In this document: positions 26,222-37,900 of the stretch, in pieces
Numbering within the stretch: the first letter of the stretch is position 1
Layout: every line of letters begins with the position of its first letter
Source: Lewinella sp. LCG006
GTDB taxonomy: Bacteria > Bacteroidota > Bacteroidia > Chitinophagales > Saprospiraceae
NCBI RefSeq assembly: GCF_040784935.1
Contig: NZ_CP160680.1
Location: forward strand, 3,380,501-3,444,500
Direction of reading: 5' to 3'
DNA length: 64,000 nt
Position numbers and translations under genes: made by a program
Notes under the pieces: generated by a model
Told to the model about the DNA's origin: nothing
Databases searched by the model: none
The model's input: the letters and a program-made list of their open reading frames with translations, nothing else

Positions 26222-26833
26222 ATGGTACGAAAAATGATTTTTATAGCGCTGTTCTCTATGGCTTTACTCCTTGGTACAGCTTGCGATGATGATAATGGAC
26301 CACAGCCAGGCGTTCCTGATAACTCCTTCGCTATTGGCACAACCAATTATCCTACGACCAATGCCTATCTACTGCTGGATGATGGTCCAAATTACTTGGA
26401 TCAATACGGTATCCTACTAGCTGATACTGATTTTAGAGAAGATAATGTCAACGGTATTTCGATGAATACCAACGGCAAACATGCGGTAGTGCTTTGGGTC
26501 AATAATAGCTCTACGCTATTCACCAATGAACAAGATGTTATGATCAGTATTGGCACTCATGTCCTTGATGAAGAATCTACTGCCATCTACGATATTATAC
26601 AATTTGAAGACACCTACCCTTTGGGCACAGATACCTACGGCGAGCCCAGTGAAAACGGAGCCAGTGTTGTAGAAGCTGGTAGTAGTGGTGGTGGCAATGT
26701 CACCATCAATTCGGTTACTGTCGACTACACCGCAAGGACAGCACAACTGGATATTTCTTACACCCTCACCAATGGAGTAGTGAGCCTCAACGGTCAATTT
26801 ATTGGCAACGCGGGCTTGCTGAATGGCTTCTAA
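26222..26833 (+). CDS. Putative lipoprotein of unknown function
   Basis: 203 residues. The lipoprotein signal sequence ends LLLGTAC, with Cys21 as the lipidation site, followed by the acidic stretch DDDNG; an acidic tail after the cysteine often favours surface display in Bacteroidota. The mature part is rich in Thr, Asn and beta-strand-like patterns (AIGTTNYPTTNAYLLLDDG, GNVTINSVTVDYTARTAQLD), consistent with a single beta-sandwich domain. I recognise no named family. It is followed directly by a short hairpin and stands apart from the LamG gene downstream. Confidence 0.75.
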   Translation: MVRKMIFIALFSMALLLGTACDDDNGPQPGVPDNSFAIGTTNYPTTNAYLLLDDGPNYLDQYGILLADTDFREDNVNGISMNTNGKHAVVLWVNNSSTLFTNEQDVMISIGTHVLDEESTAIYDIIQFEDTYPLGTDTYGEPSENGASVVEAGSSGGGNVTINSVTVDYTARTAQLDISYTLTNGVVSLNGQFIGNAGLLNGF

Positions 26834-26852
26834 AAGCGGGGGCTTTTATTCT
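26832..26852 (+). terminator. Short hairpin after the lipoprotein gene
   Basis: AAAAGC (26832-26837) and GCTTTT (26842-26847) enclose GGGG, followed by ATTCTTATC. It begins directly at the stop codon. The stem is short but the A/T flanks are typical. Confidence 0.55.
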
Positions 26853-26869
26853 TATCTAAATCTAACTTT

Positions 26870-29230
26870 ATGAAAACCCTATTAACAACACTCCTCTGCC
26901 TCCTCTGCCTCCTCTGCTGGCAATGGAGCGGCGCACAGAATGCCCTGCACTTTGACGGTCAAGACGACTGGGTACAATTACCGCTGACGGGCACAACGCT
27001 CGCCAACCCTAATCCCGATTTCAGTATTTCCCTCTGGTTTCAAACCGAAAATACGGATACCAGTCCGCTCTGTAGTGGAAGCTATAAGCGATTGCTAAGT
27101 TTGGGTAGTGCTGGCAACCGATTTGAAATTGGAGAATGTGGTAACAATGCCTTCAACCTGTTTTATCAGTTACCAAGTAATAGCCTTACCACAACTCAGA
27201 TCGCAACCTTGAGTACTAACACCTGGTACCACCTGTGCGTGATTAAATCCGGGTTTAATATTGATGTTTTTCTGGATAATGTATCCATCTTCAGCACGAC
27301 GCTCAACCCGGACCCTACCAATCAGTTCGATTTCTTGCGCCTGGGGCATTGGCCGGGTGGTGGTTTAACAGCTAATCAGGATTGGCTCGGCACCATCGAC
27401 GAATTTCAGTTGTATGATACGGCACTGCCCCCAGCCGTTTTGTGTGGCCAGCGCTACTGTCCGCTGAGTGGGAATGAAGCCAATTTATTTGCCTATTGGA
27501 CTTTTGATGACCTAGGTATCGTACCTGGTGGAAACAATACAGCCATCACACAAATTACCGACTATTCCGCAGCCGGAACGAATGTTGGGCTCTTCGGTGC
27601 AGCTGGGAATTTCTTCTCGCTGAACGGCCCTACGAGTAATTTCACGGCCAATAACGCGCCCGTAGTTTTTCCAGCCCTTCACGGACTTAACCTGGAGATT
27701 CGTGATTATCCTTACCAAAATAATTTACTCACCGGCATCTGCGATGGCGACCCCGTCCATGTTTGTCTGGATGACAATGGCCTGATTCCTGGGCCATACA
27801 GCAACGTCACCGTCCAGTGGGAGTTTTCGGATGATGGCGGAAGTACTTGGGCGACTGTGGGTACCCCATCCTTTCAGGATTTCTGTTTTCCGGTGCTACC
27901 TGCCGAAATACAAGTTCCCTGCCCTGGTAATACCGATGGCTTTGTGGATCGTAAGTACCGCGCCATCAGTACCGCAACTGGCCCTACGGGTGAGCAGTGC
28001 GATTACGTAAGCAACGAATACGATCTGCAAATTTGCTGCCCCATTACGGGTGCCAACCTGACGGTAGTGCCTGGTGGCCCCTTCTGCGAAGGCGACCTGG
28101 TCAACTTTCAGGTGGACCTCAATCCCCTGGATCCTTTCGTGGCAACACCTGGGCCCAATGTCACCATCGATTGGTGTTTTGTTGATCCCACCGGGACTAC
28201 GCCCTTACCCGCTTATGCTAATCAGACCTCCTTCAATTACCCCACCTGGACAGCTCCTTTCCCTCCAGGCGGCACGCCGGGCAGCTACTGCTTTGAAGCC
28301 AAAGTGAGCAATTGCCAGGGCAAATTAGCCACCTTTCAGCAGTGCGTTACTGTCGATCCACAACCTGTTTGTGGTACGATAGAAGGTTCTCCGCTCGGTA
28401 GCCCGACGAACCTGACACTCCTGAGCAGCTCGCCCCTGGTCTATGAAATTTGTCCCGGCAACGATGCTAAATTAGAGATCGCTACGCCTTTTCAATACTG
28501 TATACCTCAGTGGCAATACAGTTTCACGCCAAGTGTTCCCGGCAGTTGGGTGAATATGGGCTTGTCTGGAAGCATTCAGAATACCAATATTCTACCCGGG
28601 AATAACTACAACTGGCCCGCTGGTGCTACTTCCATCTTTTACCGCATCCAGTGCAACCCATTGTCCAGCCCATCGGCTTGTGATCCTTGCTTTAGTAATA
28701 TGGTAGAGATTCAATTGAAGCCTACTCCGGCCATCCCGATCATTGCCGGACTTAACCAGGTTTGTCTGGAAGACTTGCCCATTATTCTCAATGTTAGCAA
28801 TCCAGATGCTAGTCTTACTTACACCTGGTATCACGATGGGCTGGTAGTAGGAAGTGGCACGAGCCTCACCATTTTCGAAGGAGGCTGCTACTGGGTAGAA
28901 GCTACCGATGGTTGCCATACCGTAGTGAGCGACCAGCATTGCGTGGAAGTTTGTGAGACCGTTGCGGTTATTAGTTGCCCGCTGAGTCCTAATGAATGTG
29001 CCAAACTGGGTGATTCTATCACTTTGTCGGCGTGCGATTCATATAATACCTGCTCAGGGAGTAGCGGCAGCGCACTCACTTACCTGTGGTCAACGGGTGC
29101 TACTACTTGTATGATAACAGATACGCCAGCAGCCGGTGGCACCACCTATTCCGTCACCATTACTGACCCTGTTACGGGCTGTGAAGATATGGCCCAGCGC
29201 ACGGTGGTGCCTTGTGATGTGAACGAATAA
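26870..29230 (+). CDS. Secreted LamG/concanavalin A-like domain protein
   Basis: 786 residues. The signal peptide MKTLLTTLLCLLCLL...GAQ is followed by a LamG-like jelly-roll domain (about residues 25-205: ALHFDGQDDWVQLP, FSISLWFQT, TWYHLCVIKSGFNIDVFLDN, DEFQLYDTALP). The remaining 570 residues are Cys- and Pro-rich Ig-like segments (for example DPVHVCLDDNGL, YTWYHDGLVVGSGTSLTI). They end CEDMAQRTVVPCDVNE without a typical T9SS type A tail. Jelly rolls of this kind usually bind carbohydrate or calcium. The lack of a sorting domain suggests either release or another sorting signal. It is followed after 53 bp by another giant gene of similar style. Confidence 0.85.
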   Translation: MKTLLTTLLCLLCLLCWQWSGAQNALHFDGQDDWVQLPLTGTTLANPNPDFSISLWFQTENTDTSPLCSGSYKRLLSLGSAGNRFEIGECGNNAFNLFYQLPSNSLTTTQIATLSTNTWYHLCVIKSGFNIDVFLDNVSIFSTTLNPDPTNQFDFLRLGHWPGGGLTANQDWLGTIDEFQLYDTALPPAVLCGQRYCPLSGNEANLFAYWTFDDLGIVPGGNNTAITQITDYSAAGTNVGLFGAAGNFFSLNGPTSNFTANNAPVVFPALHGLNLEIRDYPYQNNLLTGICDGDPVHVCLDDNGLIPGPYSNVTVQWEFSDDGGSTWATVGTPSFQDFCFPVLPAEIQVPCPGNTDGFVDRKYRAISTATGPTGEQCDYVSNEYDLQICCPITGANLTVVPGGPFCEGDLVNFQVDLNPLDPFVATPGPNVTIDWCFVDPTGTTPLPAYANQTSFNYPTWTAPFPPGGTPGSYCFEAKVSNCQGKLATFQQCVTVDPQPVCGTIEGSPLGSPTNLTLLSSSPLVYEICPGNDAKLEIATPFQYCIPQWQYSFTPSVPGSWVNMGLSGSIQNTNILPGNNYNWPAGATSIFYRIQCNPLSSPSACDPCFSNMVEIQLKPTPAIPIIAGLNQVCLEDLPIILNVSNPDASLTYTWYHDGLVVGSGTSLTIFEGGCYWVEATDGCHTVVSDQHCVEVCETVAVISCPLSPNECAKLGDSITLSACDSYNTCSGSSGSALTYLWSTGATTCMITDTPAAGGTTYSVTITDPVTGCEDMAQRTVVPCDVNE

Positions 29231-29248
29231 AACCCTTTTAACGCAAAG

Positions 29249-29268
29249 TCAGTACCGAGAGGCACTGA
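29249..29268 (+). terminator. Weak hairpin between two surface-protein genes
   Basis: TCAGTACC (29249-29256) and GGCACTGA (29261-29268), with one mismatch-type pair and a GAGA loop. There is no strong T tract, so it may be leaky, or an RNA-stability element. Confidence 0.35.
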
Positions 29269-29283
29269 TTCAACAATAGAATT

Positions 29284-32200
29284 ATGAAAAAGCTATTTAT
29301 CCCTTGCCTAGTCGTCCTGCTGTGGGGACTGCTGGGTATCTCAAACATAAATGCCCAGTGTAATCCCAGCTGTGTGCAAACAACCAATCTTAATTTCAGT
29401 ACCGGCTGGGACGAACTTGCTGGTGCGGTGATAAGTGCCGGTCAGATTGATCCTCATTGGCGATTGATGAACATTCCTCCAGTGACGGGTACACTGCCAG
29501 CTTCGGTGGCTACGCCTACGGCCTACGCGATCAATCCGATTAACACTACCTGGAATGTTATTCCGGGCAGTATGCCTTTGTCAATGGCCAACCAGGCTGC
29601 TTTCGGGCCTAATAATGCCAACCCTACACAGCCTTGGCGGTTTCGGCGCTACTTCTGTGTCTGCCAGGACACGGAAGTACTCCTCAGTGGCCGCATCAAA
29701 GCAGATGATACGGGTTCGCTGACGCTTTATGATGGTAGTGGGAGTCCGATGCCATTTTCGGTAGCATTACCCGCTGCGCCGAATACCAATAACTTCAATG
29801 TGGGGGTGCCCTTTAACCAGGCGCTTTTCCTGCCAGCGGGCAACTATTATTTTGAGTTTTCCTTGTTCAATACCAATGCTGTCGCCAGTGGCTTTGCGGT
29901 GCAGGGAACGATGACGAGCGTCAGTAGCCTTTCGCTTTACGATGAGCAATTGGGCTGTTGCGCCGTTTCCGTCATTACCGGGCAGAAAATATTGGATAAT
30001 GATTGTAATCAGCAATTTGACCCAACGGTAGATCAGGTAGGGGTTGGGTTCGTTTTTGATTTGATTGATAACAGCACCGGAAACGTCGTTTCTACCACCC
30101 AGAGTGATGCTTTTGGTGAATTTGAGTTTAATAATTTGCCACCTGGCAGTTATACCGTTCGGGAAAGACAGCAAATAGGCTGGCTTGGCTCACCTTTGAG
30201 CATTCAGGTGACACTTGGCGCTTTAGATGTACAAACCGTTACTTTTTTCAATTGCCCGTTCACACCCACCGTATGGGCGGGTTGTGTCTACGGTGATGTC
30301 ACCGCTAACCCTACGAACATACGAGATGAAAAAGGCTTGGCACTGGCCTACGATGGCGGTTTTTTTGGAAGTAATAATACCCATACTTTTTGCAGTACCA
30401 ATGTCCCTCTAGGCCTACAAGGTGACCAGCAGATTGTGGCTAAACAATGGGACAATGCCACTGGTGCCCTCCAACCTAATGCGACCCTAAGTGATTTTAC
30501 AGACGTAGACCCAGGGGCACAAACGATTGAGAATTTTCACGTCATAAGAACCGCTATGCCTTGTAGCGGCGGCACCTTTGCCGCAGTAGGCACCACTAAT
30601 AGTGGCAATAATAAGGATGTCTTTTACGCCGAATACAGTACCAATGGCGTGATGCTTTCCTATGCGGACGTTACGAGTACACCGGGCCTGAACCGGGAGA
30701 GTGTTCACGAACTTATATCGCTTACTAACAATGACTTGATGTGGATAGGGACCCAAATTCCTGCGCCACCGCCTGCTCCGGTTAGTCAGGTCATTGTCTC
30801 GGTCTTGACGAGTTGCCCTTCAAATATAAGCCACCAGACGTTCCAGTTTACAGATGCTACTGGCCCCGTTGCGGCTACGGGCCGTTCGGTGCTGGAGCTG
30901 GATACCCCTTTGCCAGGGCACCCCAACGCAAGATATGCACTGACGGGAGCCAAAGGTAATAAGGCCTATCTCCTCTTGTTGGATGCTGCCCTCGTGCCCA
31001 CTTTCGCTATTTGTTATGATATTGATGGTGACCCCGGCACTCGGGAAGAGACTGTCCGTATTCGCCGAGATGGGGATGATCTTTTTCTAATAGGCAATTC
31101 CCGTAGTGTCAGCTTGACGGCCAGCCCTAATGAGCGGATTTTTTTACTGAAACTTGGCTTTGCGAGCCCTACGCCTATCCCCTTAATTTTGGTGAATAAG
31201 TTGTACAACCTCTCTGGCGGTGGCGAAAAGGTAGTAGATGCAGAAATTAATTTCAATGGCGACCTGATACTGACCGGAGTATCGGCATTGCCCACATCAA
31301 TAACTTCCTCGGCTGACCCTGAATTGCAAAAGACCTTTTTAATGGGACTGGATCCATTTGGTAATCAACTATGGTTGAACCAGGTCTTACTACAAGAAGG
31401 GTCGGAGCCTGCCGACTTGCAGCTGCAACCTATTATCGATCAGATTAATATTATTGGTTCTTGCTGGACCAATGAAACCGTGACGACCGATATTGGTACA
31501 ATCATCAATGTCCGTAAATTTGATGAGATGTTCCTGCAAGCTACCCCTTTCGGGGAACTCACTATCAATACAGGATGTCTGGGTTCACTAGAAGCTTCGG
31601 TTGTAAATCCTACTGCCGTACTCAGTGATTTTATTCCTACTGCCACCACTCCTGCCTTTGATTTTATTGCGGGTTCATTGTACCATGATGATTACTTCGT
31701 ACGTCCTGAATTTTGCTTCAATGGACAGGGAGGTGGTGATGTTATTTGTGATAGCCTGCAGATTACGGCGACCAGTATTCCAAATCCCGATGGTTTGTGT
31801 TGTTACGAATTGGATTATGTCAACAACTCCCCTGGACCCGTTTATGAGCTGTGTATAAAAGCCATAAGCTCGGTCACTTTTTCCAATATTGCCGTCGATC
31901 CTGCGCTGACTTACACCCTTAATGCCGCTGGTGATGAGATCAGGATTCGTAGTGCCAGTGGCCCTGCTTTGCCCTTTGGTCAGCTACCGGCAGCTATCCA
32001 GTATTGTGTGGCGGGTGCGGGGAATTTCTTTGCGGTCAACTATTTTTGGAAAGACATTAGTGGTAATATCGTTTGCGAAGACCTCGGGGAGATCGCTTGT
32101 TCTAATTTTGAATGCGACTTCACCTGGGAGGCCGATTGTTGTGAGGTGCAATTCTTTGCTTCCACTACTGGTACCAGCACTTATATCTACGAATGGGATA

Positions 32201-34884
32201 TTCTTTGTGATAACCCCGCCAGCCCTGAACTGACGGGCCAAAATCCCAGCTGGACTTTCCCGGGAACGGGTACATATCCAGTATGCCTGAGCGTGATAGA
32301 TGCCGCTACCGGAGCAGTCTGCACCGTCCAAAAGCAAGTCACCGTCACCGATAATCCCCCCACACTTACCTGCCCGCCAGATATTACGATCTCCACCGAC
32401 CCCGGCTTGTGTACTGCGACCCTTCCGCTGGTAGACCCTATGGCGACCGATGATTGTACCACCATGTTTGTTTTTGGCTGTACCATGTCGGGGGCAACCA
32501 CCGGCCCGGCGATTTCACCCGTAACCCTCAATAAAGGCATCACCACCATCACCTGTGCCACCGAAGACAGCAAGGGCCAACTGGCTACTTGTACCTACAA
32601 CATTACGGTGGAAGATCAGGAGCCACCCGTAATCACTTGCCCGGCCCCGATCGTAACATCTGTAGCCGCCTGTGACGGTGGTGCTAATGTCACCTTTCTG
32701 CCACCAACCTTCGCCGACAACTGCCCGATGGTTACTTACGTTTGCAGCCACCAAAGTGGCGACTTCTTTCCCTGTGGGACTACGATGGTTACTTGCACAG
32801 CTACTGATATGGCTGGTAACCAAACGACGTGCAGTTTTCCGGTAACGGTCAATTGTGAATGCGCAGAAGTAGATAGTGGAGAGATCGAATGTACTGATGT
32901 AGACGACCAGTTTGCCTTTTCTTTTACAGTGATTGATCTGACCGGAGCAGGCCCGGGAGCTTGTACCATCAATGCGATTAGCACGCAGGCTGGTGTGACG
33001 ATCAGCAACGTTACCATCACAGGTACGGGGCCGGCATATACAGTAGGTGGTTTAGCGACCATTTCTCCACCACCGGTGCCTAACACCATCAGCATTACGA
33101 TCAACGTCAGCTGTGTCTGTCCGGATGGTGCCGTCCATGATTGCTCTTTTACCCGGACGCTGGCAACGCCTTGCTGTAAGGAAATCTCCGTTGACCCGCA
33201 GGAAGTGTGTAAAACGGGCGGAACTGTACAAATACCATTACTCGGTTGCAATACGCTCTACGATGTGCAACAGGTACGTTGGTACATCGCCGACGCACCC
33301 TGCCCGCCTAGCAGCTGGACCTTGATTCAGGTAAGCAATGGCTGTGCTGATCTCAATCTTAGTCCGATTTACCACAACGGTGATGTCTGTGTCTACGCAG
33401 AAGTTGATATGGGACCCGACGCGGGACCATGTACCATGCTGACAAGCAATATTGCGACCATTACGCTTTGCGAACCAGTGAGTTGCAACCTGTCATCAGA
33501 TCAGGCTTATTGCTGGGTAGGAAGTGCCATCACCCCTGCGCCACTTACGGTAAACTTGAGTACTACCGCCTGTTTGGATAATATCAGATGGTTTGATCCG
33601 CAAGGCAACCCGATACCTGCTGCCGATGGTCAACTTACCTACCAGCCACCCGCTCTGAGCTTTACCCTGGCCAATACGGAGTGTTCCCAGTCGTATACTT
33701 ATCGGGTAGAGGTGAGCAATGAATGTGGCACCCAAAGCTGTAGTGCGACCATCCGCCTGGACAACGAGGATGCGCCAGTAGGTACCCTCACTTTACTGCC
33801 ACCGGATACCAACCCGCTCTGTTATGGCGAAGATGTTATTCTGGAATACGAGCCGGAATGCGCGGGTACGCCCGAACGCTGGGACTGGTTCCTACGCCTG
33901 GATGCCGTGCCTACTTACACGCCGCTCACGGCCAATGGTGATCGCAACCCGCTGTATTACTCCAACCGCCTGTACGCGGATACCTGGGTGAAGGTGGAAA
34001 AGACCAACGGCGTCTGCCCAACCGATGAGATTGAAATCTTGCTGGAAGTCATTGATCCGATCACGATCAATGCGTTTACGGCCCAGTATGATGATGTATG
34101 TACGCCTACTGCCGTCGACCTGAGTGTGGATTTTGACCCTAATCCTGCTGATCCTGGCTGTACCTATACGGTCACCTGGTACCGCAATGGACAAGTTATT
34201 CACACGATGAGTGGTGTTACCAGTGCGCCGGTAAACTACACTTATAATGGGCTTCCATTATCAGGAAACTATTACTGCGTAGTAGAAAGTACTTGCTGCC
34301 CCGGAGCGGTGCGTAGCCAGGTGGTCACCTTGGATAAACCGATGGAGGTTTATGTTGCCGGCCCTTGCTTCCGCTGCAACTGTGACACGATCACCTTGAA
34401 TGGCATCGTCCTTAATCCATTGAGTGGCTTCAATTGCACCTACCAATGGTATGACAACGGGGTAGCTATTCCGGGAGAAACAGGTATAGATTTGGTCGTA
34501 GATTTTACCTGGGATGGTCCCTTTACTTTTGAGGTGACTTGTGTAAATGGTGGCACGACTTGCGTCAAGGTCGATACGTTTAACTTATTGCAATGTGGGG
34601 ATCGCGAACCATGCACCGTCTCCGTGGATGAGGAGTTTAGGCTGCCGGCTCGAATATTCCCCAATCCCACGGAAGGGATTATCCAGGTTGAATTGACCGA
34701 AGCGGATCATTTACCGCGCTTGGAGTTGTTTGATTTGCAAGGAAAACTACTCCTTCAAAAAACCTACTCATCAGCGCAGTCCCGCTATCAGCTGGACATT
34801 CGTTCCTTACCTGCTGGTGTATATATTTTAAGAAGTTTCAGCCAGGAAGGTAAGATTTTGATTGAACAAGTGATTAAACAGTAA
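29284..34884 (+). CDS. Giant multidomain T9SS cargo protein (SdrD-B, PKD, HYR domains)
   Basis: 1866 residues. Signal peptide MKKLFIPCLVVLLWGLLG...NAQ. Around residues 232-330 there is an SdrD B-like/Cna-B-like domain (GQKILDNDCNQQFDP, FEFNNLPPGSYTVRERQ). About 340-790 is a region of propeller-like style with repeated D-rich strands. About 944-1023 is a PKD-like domain (TSTYIYEWDI, FPGTGTYPVCLSVID). Two HYR domains follow (about 1024-1112 and 1112-1198; PPTLTCPPDI, PPVITCPAPI, MAGNQTTCSFPVTV), then more Cys-rich Ig-like segments. Residues about 1786-1866 (RIFPNPTEGIIQVEL to LIEQVIKQ) are a T9SS type A sorting domain. The role is probably surface adhesion or matrix. It is similar in style to the LamG gene upstream. 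Confidence 0.92.
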   Translation: MKKLFIPCLVVLLWGLLGISNINAQCNPSCVQTTNLNFSTGWDELAGAVISAGQIDPHWRLMNIPPVTGTLPASVATPTAYAINPINTTWNVIPGSMPLSMANQAAFGPNNANPTQPWRFRRYFCVCQDTEVLLSGRIKADDTGSLTLYDGSGSPMPFSVALPAAPNTNNFNVGVPFNQALFLPAGNYYFEFSLFNTNAVASGFAVQGTMTSVSSLSLYDEQLGCCAVSVITGQKILDNDCNQQFDPTVDQVGVGFVFDLIDNSTGNVVSTTQSDAFGEFEFNNLPPGSYTVRERQQIGWLGSPLSIQVTLGALDVQTVTFFNCPFTPTVWAGCVYGDVTANPTNIRDEKGLALAYDGGFFGSNNTHTFCSTNVPLGLQGDQQIVAKQWDNATGALQPNATLSDFTDVDPGAQTIENFHVIRTAMPCSGGTFAAVGTTNSGNNKDVFYAEYSTNGVMLSYADVTSTPGLNRESVHELISLTNNDLMWIGTQIPAPPPAPVSQVIVSVLTSCPSNISHQTFQFTDATGPVAATGRSVLELDTPLPGHPNARYALTGAKGNKAYLLLLDAALVPTFAICYDIDGDPGTREETVRIRRDGDDLFLIGNSRSVSLTASPNERIFLLKLGFASPTPIPLILVNKLYNLSGGGEKVVDAEINFNGDLILTGVSALPTSITSSADPELQKTFLMGLDPFGNQLWLNQVLLQEGSEPADLQLQPIIDQINIIGSCWTNETVTTDIGTIINVRKFDEMFLQATPFGELTINTGCLGSLEASVVNPTAVLSDFIPTATTPAFDFIAGSLYHDDYFVRPEFCFNGQGGGDVICDSLQITATSIPNPDGLCCYELDYVNNSPGPVYELCIKAISSVTFSNIAVDPALTYTLNAAGDEIRIRSASGPALPFGQLPAAIQYCVAGAGNFFAVNYFWKDISGNIVCEDLGEIACSNFECDFTWEADCCEVQFFASTTGTSTYIYEWDILCDNPASPELTGQNPSWTFPGTGTYPVCLSVIDAATGAVCTVQKQVTVTDNPPTLTCPPDITISTDPGLCTATLPLVDPMATDDCTTMFVFGCTMSGATTGPAISPVTLNKGITTITCATEDSKGQLATCTYNITVEDQEPPVITCPAPIVTSVAACDGGANVTFLPPTFADNCPMVTYVCSHQSGDFFPCGTTMVTCTATDMAGNQTTCSFPVTVNCECAEVDSGEIECTDVDDQFAFSFTVIDLTGAGPGACTINAISTQAGVTISNVTITGTGPAYTVGGLATISPPPVPNTISITINVSCVCPDGAVHDCSFTRTLATPCCKEISVDPQEVCKTGGTVQIPLLGCNTLYDVQQVRWYIADAPCPPSSWTLIQVSNGCADLNLSPIYHNGDVCVYAEVDMGPDAGPCTMLTSNIATITLCEPVSCNLSSDQAYCWVGSAITPAPLTVNLSTTACLDNIRWFDPQGNPIPAADGQLTYQPPALSFTLANTECSQSYTYRVEVSNECGTQSCSATIRLDNEDAPVGTLTLLPPDTNPLCYGEDVILEYEPECAGTPERWDWFLRLDAVPTYTPLTANGDRNPLYYSNRLYADTWVKVEKTNGVCPTDEIEILLEVIDPITINAFTAQYDDVCTPTAVDLSVDFDPNPADPGCTYTVTWYRNGQVIHTMSGVTSAPVNYTYNGLPLSGNYYCVVESTCCPGAVRSQVVTLDKPMEVYVAGPCFRCNCDTITLNGIVLNPLSGFNCTYQWYDNGVAIPGETGIDLVVDFTWDGPFTFEVTCVNGGTTCVKVDTFNLLQCGDREPCTVSVDEEFRLPARIFPNPTEGIIQVELTEADHLPRLELFDLQGKLLLQKTYSSAQSRYQLDIRSLPAGVYILRSFSQEGKILIEQVIKQ

Positions 34885-34893
34885 TTGCACATT

Positions 34894-34929
34894 GCAACTG
34901 CCGACGAACTAAAGTCGGCAGTTGCTTTA
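34894..34929 (+). terminator. Strong hairpin terminator
   Basis: A perfect 12-bp stem, GCAACTGCCGAC (34894-34905) with GTCGGCAGTTGC (34914-34925), encloses an 8-base loop and is followed by TTTAATC. It starts 10 bases after the stop codon. Confidence 0.8.
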
Positions 34930-34952
34930 ATCAACTACAAAATCCAACTCCT

Positions 34953-37900
34953 ATGCGATTCCCTTTTATTCTGATGATCTGCTTGTTACTGATGGCGGTC
35001 TCTACGGTTGCTGCTCAGTCGACTTGGGAAAACACCTTCTCCAAGCCTGATCATGATTTTCGTGATTATTCCATCACTACGGCGGTTGATGGGTCAGGAG
35101 ATGTAGTGATTGCGGGCACTTTACATAACAAGCTCACCGACGAGCGACATATTCATGTACTTCGGCTCAATGACAAGGATGGCAGTGTCATCTTTGAATT
35201 TGTTTACACCGCTACTGGTAACAGCTGGGCCAAGAGCATTACGGCCTTTCAGGATGGGAGCAATACAGGCTATGCCATCACGGGTTATGTAGACGATGGC
35301 GGTGTCAACCGTACGGTCGTGCTGATGCTCGATGAGAACGGTGTAGTCACTCAGACCAAGGTACTGGAACAACTCTCCGCCACCACCAATGGTATGGGCT
35401 TGCACATCGCAGCTACACCGGATGCCTTCAATGATGGTTTTGTTATTGTAGGCATGGTACACGAGCCCCTGAATGGAGGTGATCTTCGAGGCCCGGATAA
35501 GCAGTCATTTTGCGTCAAGCTGGATCAGAACCTGGGCGTGGTTTGGGAAAAGTACTTTGACTCCAACGTGGGGCCGCTGTATACCTTGGATTGGGATGTA
35601 GCCAATTTTGTGACGCCCACCGATCAGGGCTACTTTATTACCGGAGGGAAGAACGGCCTTACCGTAATCGGTCAACAACGCCAGGGTATTTTAGCGCTGA
35701 TGCTCGATGGTGCTGGCAACCAGCTATGGGATGCGAGTTACTACACCGGGAATTCCATTGACATGGGCGCGAGTGCCTGGTACGATCAGAGCAATCAAAA
35801 GGTATATGTATTGGCCAATATTTCTGTTAGTCACCATCTGGGGATCAGTGTCTTTGATGCACTTACCGGGGCCTTGGATGCGAGCCAATCCTTCGAAGCA
35901 TCTTCCAGTAATTTCGAACTGGATAAATACGGCCATACTTTGGTCAAATCACCTTATGCCGATCATCTGACGATTCAAGGTAGAGCACTGGACTATTCCT
36001 GGTCGGGTGGTACGAATCAGGGGCAGATCGGTTTTTTGGTGAATTACAATTTGTCGGCCCAGTCGTTTGGGGTGCATTATTTAGAACCAAACAATTCTGC
36101 TGCCCTCAATAGCATTAGCACCTTTGACCCATTGATTCCCGAAGCCATTAGTGCCTGGTACTACCCACAGGCCTTGGTCAATCTGGATGCACTGAGCGGA
36201 GCGATGCTTTCTTATTGGGGAGGTGCTGGTGATGATGCGGGCTTATTGGTGAGGAAATTTCGCCATTCCAGCCCTGACAACTACGAGTTTTGTGAAGAGG
36301 GGAACAGTATTCTTTTGGATGTTGTGAATCCGGTGCTGGGGGATCCTGGCGTCAACTTAACGGAAAGCAACCCCAGTGCTATCACTGCAAGCCCTGGTTT
36401 TGCCGATGCTCCGGAGGCTACTTTTTTAGCCACCAATTGCCAGGAAATGCCACCGCTCCCAAGCATGAAAACCTTTGATGTTACTTATCAATTAGAACCA
36501 GATACCTTGTTGAATACGATGGACTTGGGCGTGGAGGTCGTTCAGGCAAGCAACGGCAATTATTTCACGATCGGCCATTCAGTGATCAATGGTGAATTGG
36601 AAATGGTGGTTGCTCGTTATGGTGTTGATGGGACGGTGTTGGGTCCTCCCCAGATTTGGATACACCCCAGTAGCACTTTTCTGGAAGTGGTTGAAGTAGA
36701 AGAGCTACGTGATGCAGCCGGTATTACGACGGGTTTGCTGGTACTGCTCTATGAAGACAATACAGGATCCGACAAAATGCACCTTGCTAAATTGGATGCT
36801 ACCGGGTTGCTACTTTGGATAAAGGAGTTGAGCCTGGGAGATCCAGCGGTGAGCGAAGTACAACCCTATGATTTTGTTTTGCACGGTGATCTGGCGGTTA
36901 TCACGGGAGCAGCTACCGTTGGTAGTACTACAAAAACCTTCATCACGACTTACGATCATGTAGCCATGTTGAGCGGTTGTGCCAACGTGTTGGATATTAA
37001 TCCGGGCAGTGGAGCCGCACACAGCGGACGGGTGGTAGTAAACCGTGAGGATGAACTCCATTATGGTATCGCAGGGCTGCTGAACAATGACCTGATCTAC
37101 CTTGAGGTAGAGTACGATTGCTCCTATTTTGCTTCCAATTTGGCCCTTAGTTATTGGGTAGACAACAACAACACAACCAAGGATATCCCTGTAGAAATTA
37201 TTTACCAACAGTCGCCCCTGGTTTTAGCCATTGTTGGCTATCAGGAAAGCAGCAATCGCTTCTTTATACAACTGGGCCAACTGGTCAGTTTTTATCAATA
37301 TTCAGGAGCTGAGGTTGTGGTGAATGACGCAGTGGTAAATCCACTGAATAACAGCACTGTTGTAGTAGCAGGGAACCTTCGTGCCAATGGAAATAGTACC
37401 GCTTTTTTGGCGGGCATTGATCTTTTTGACTTGATAAGCTCCAATAATGGTTTGCAATGGTCGCAGACTTATAATGATGCTGAATACCCGGAAAGTCAGG
37501 TATACGATATTACTCCAACTGCTGATGGAGGTTATGCCTTCACCGGTGGCAGCATCCAAAAAGATCGTCCTTCTACTGGTTTTGGAAGACTCAACTATTT
37601 TGATACCTGGTTGGTGAAAACCGATGGTCAAGGCGGCTTAGGCAATTGTGATTGTTCAGCGCCGATTGCGTGGAATTTTTCCAGCGGTGGCGGCACCGGT
37701 GCACCCACGGTATTCAACGGGCTGACCAGCCTGGCTGCTGTTGCTGCTACGACCACCCAGCACGGTTTGCACGATGCGGAGTACGTATGCGATCGTTATT
37801 GTCCTATGCCAGACCCCGAACCGTTTTGTACGGAAGATAACCTCATTCAGAATGGAAATTTTGAACAAGGTACGCCTACCCCCTCGGATGAAGACATTAC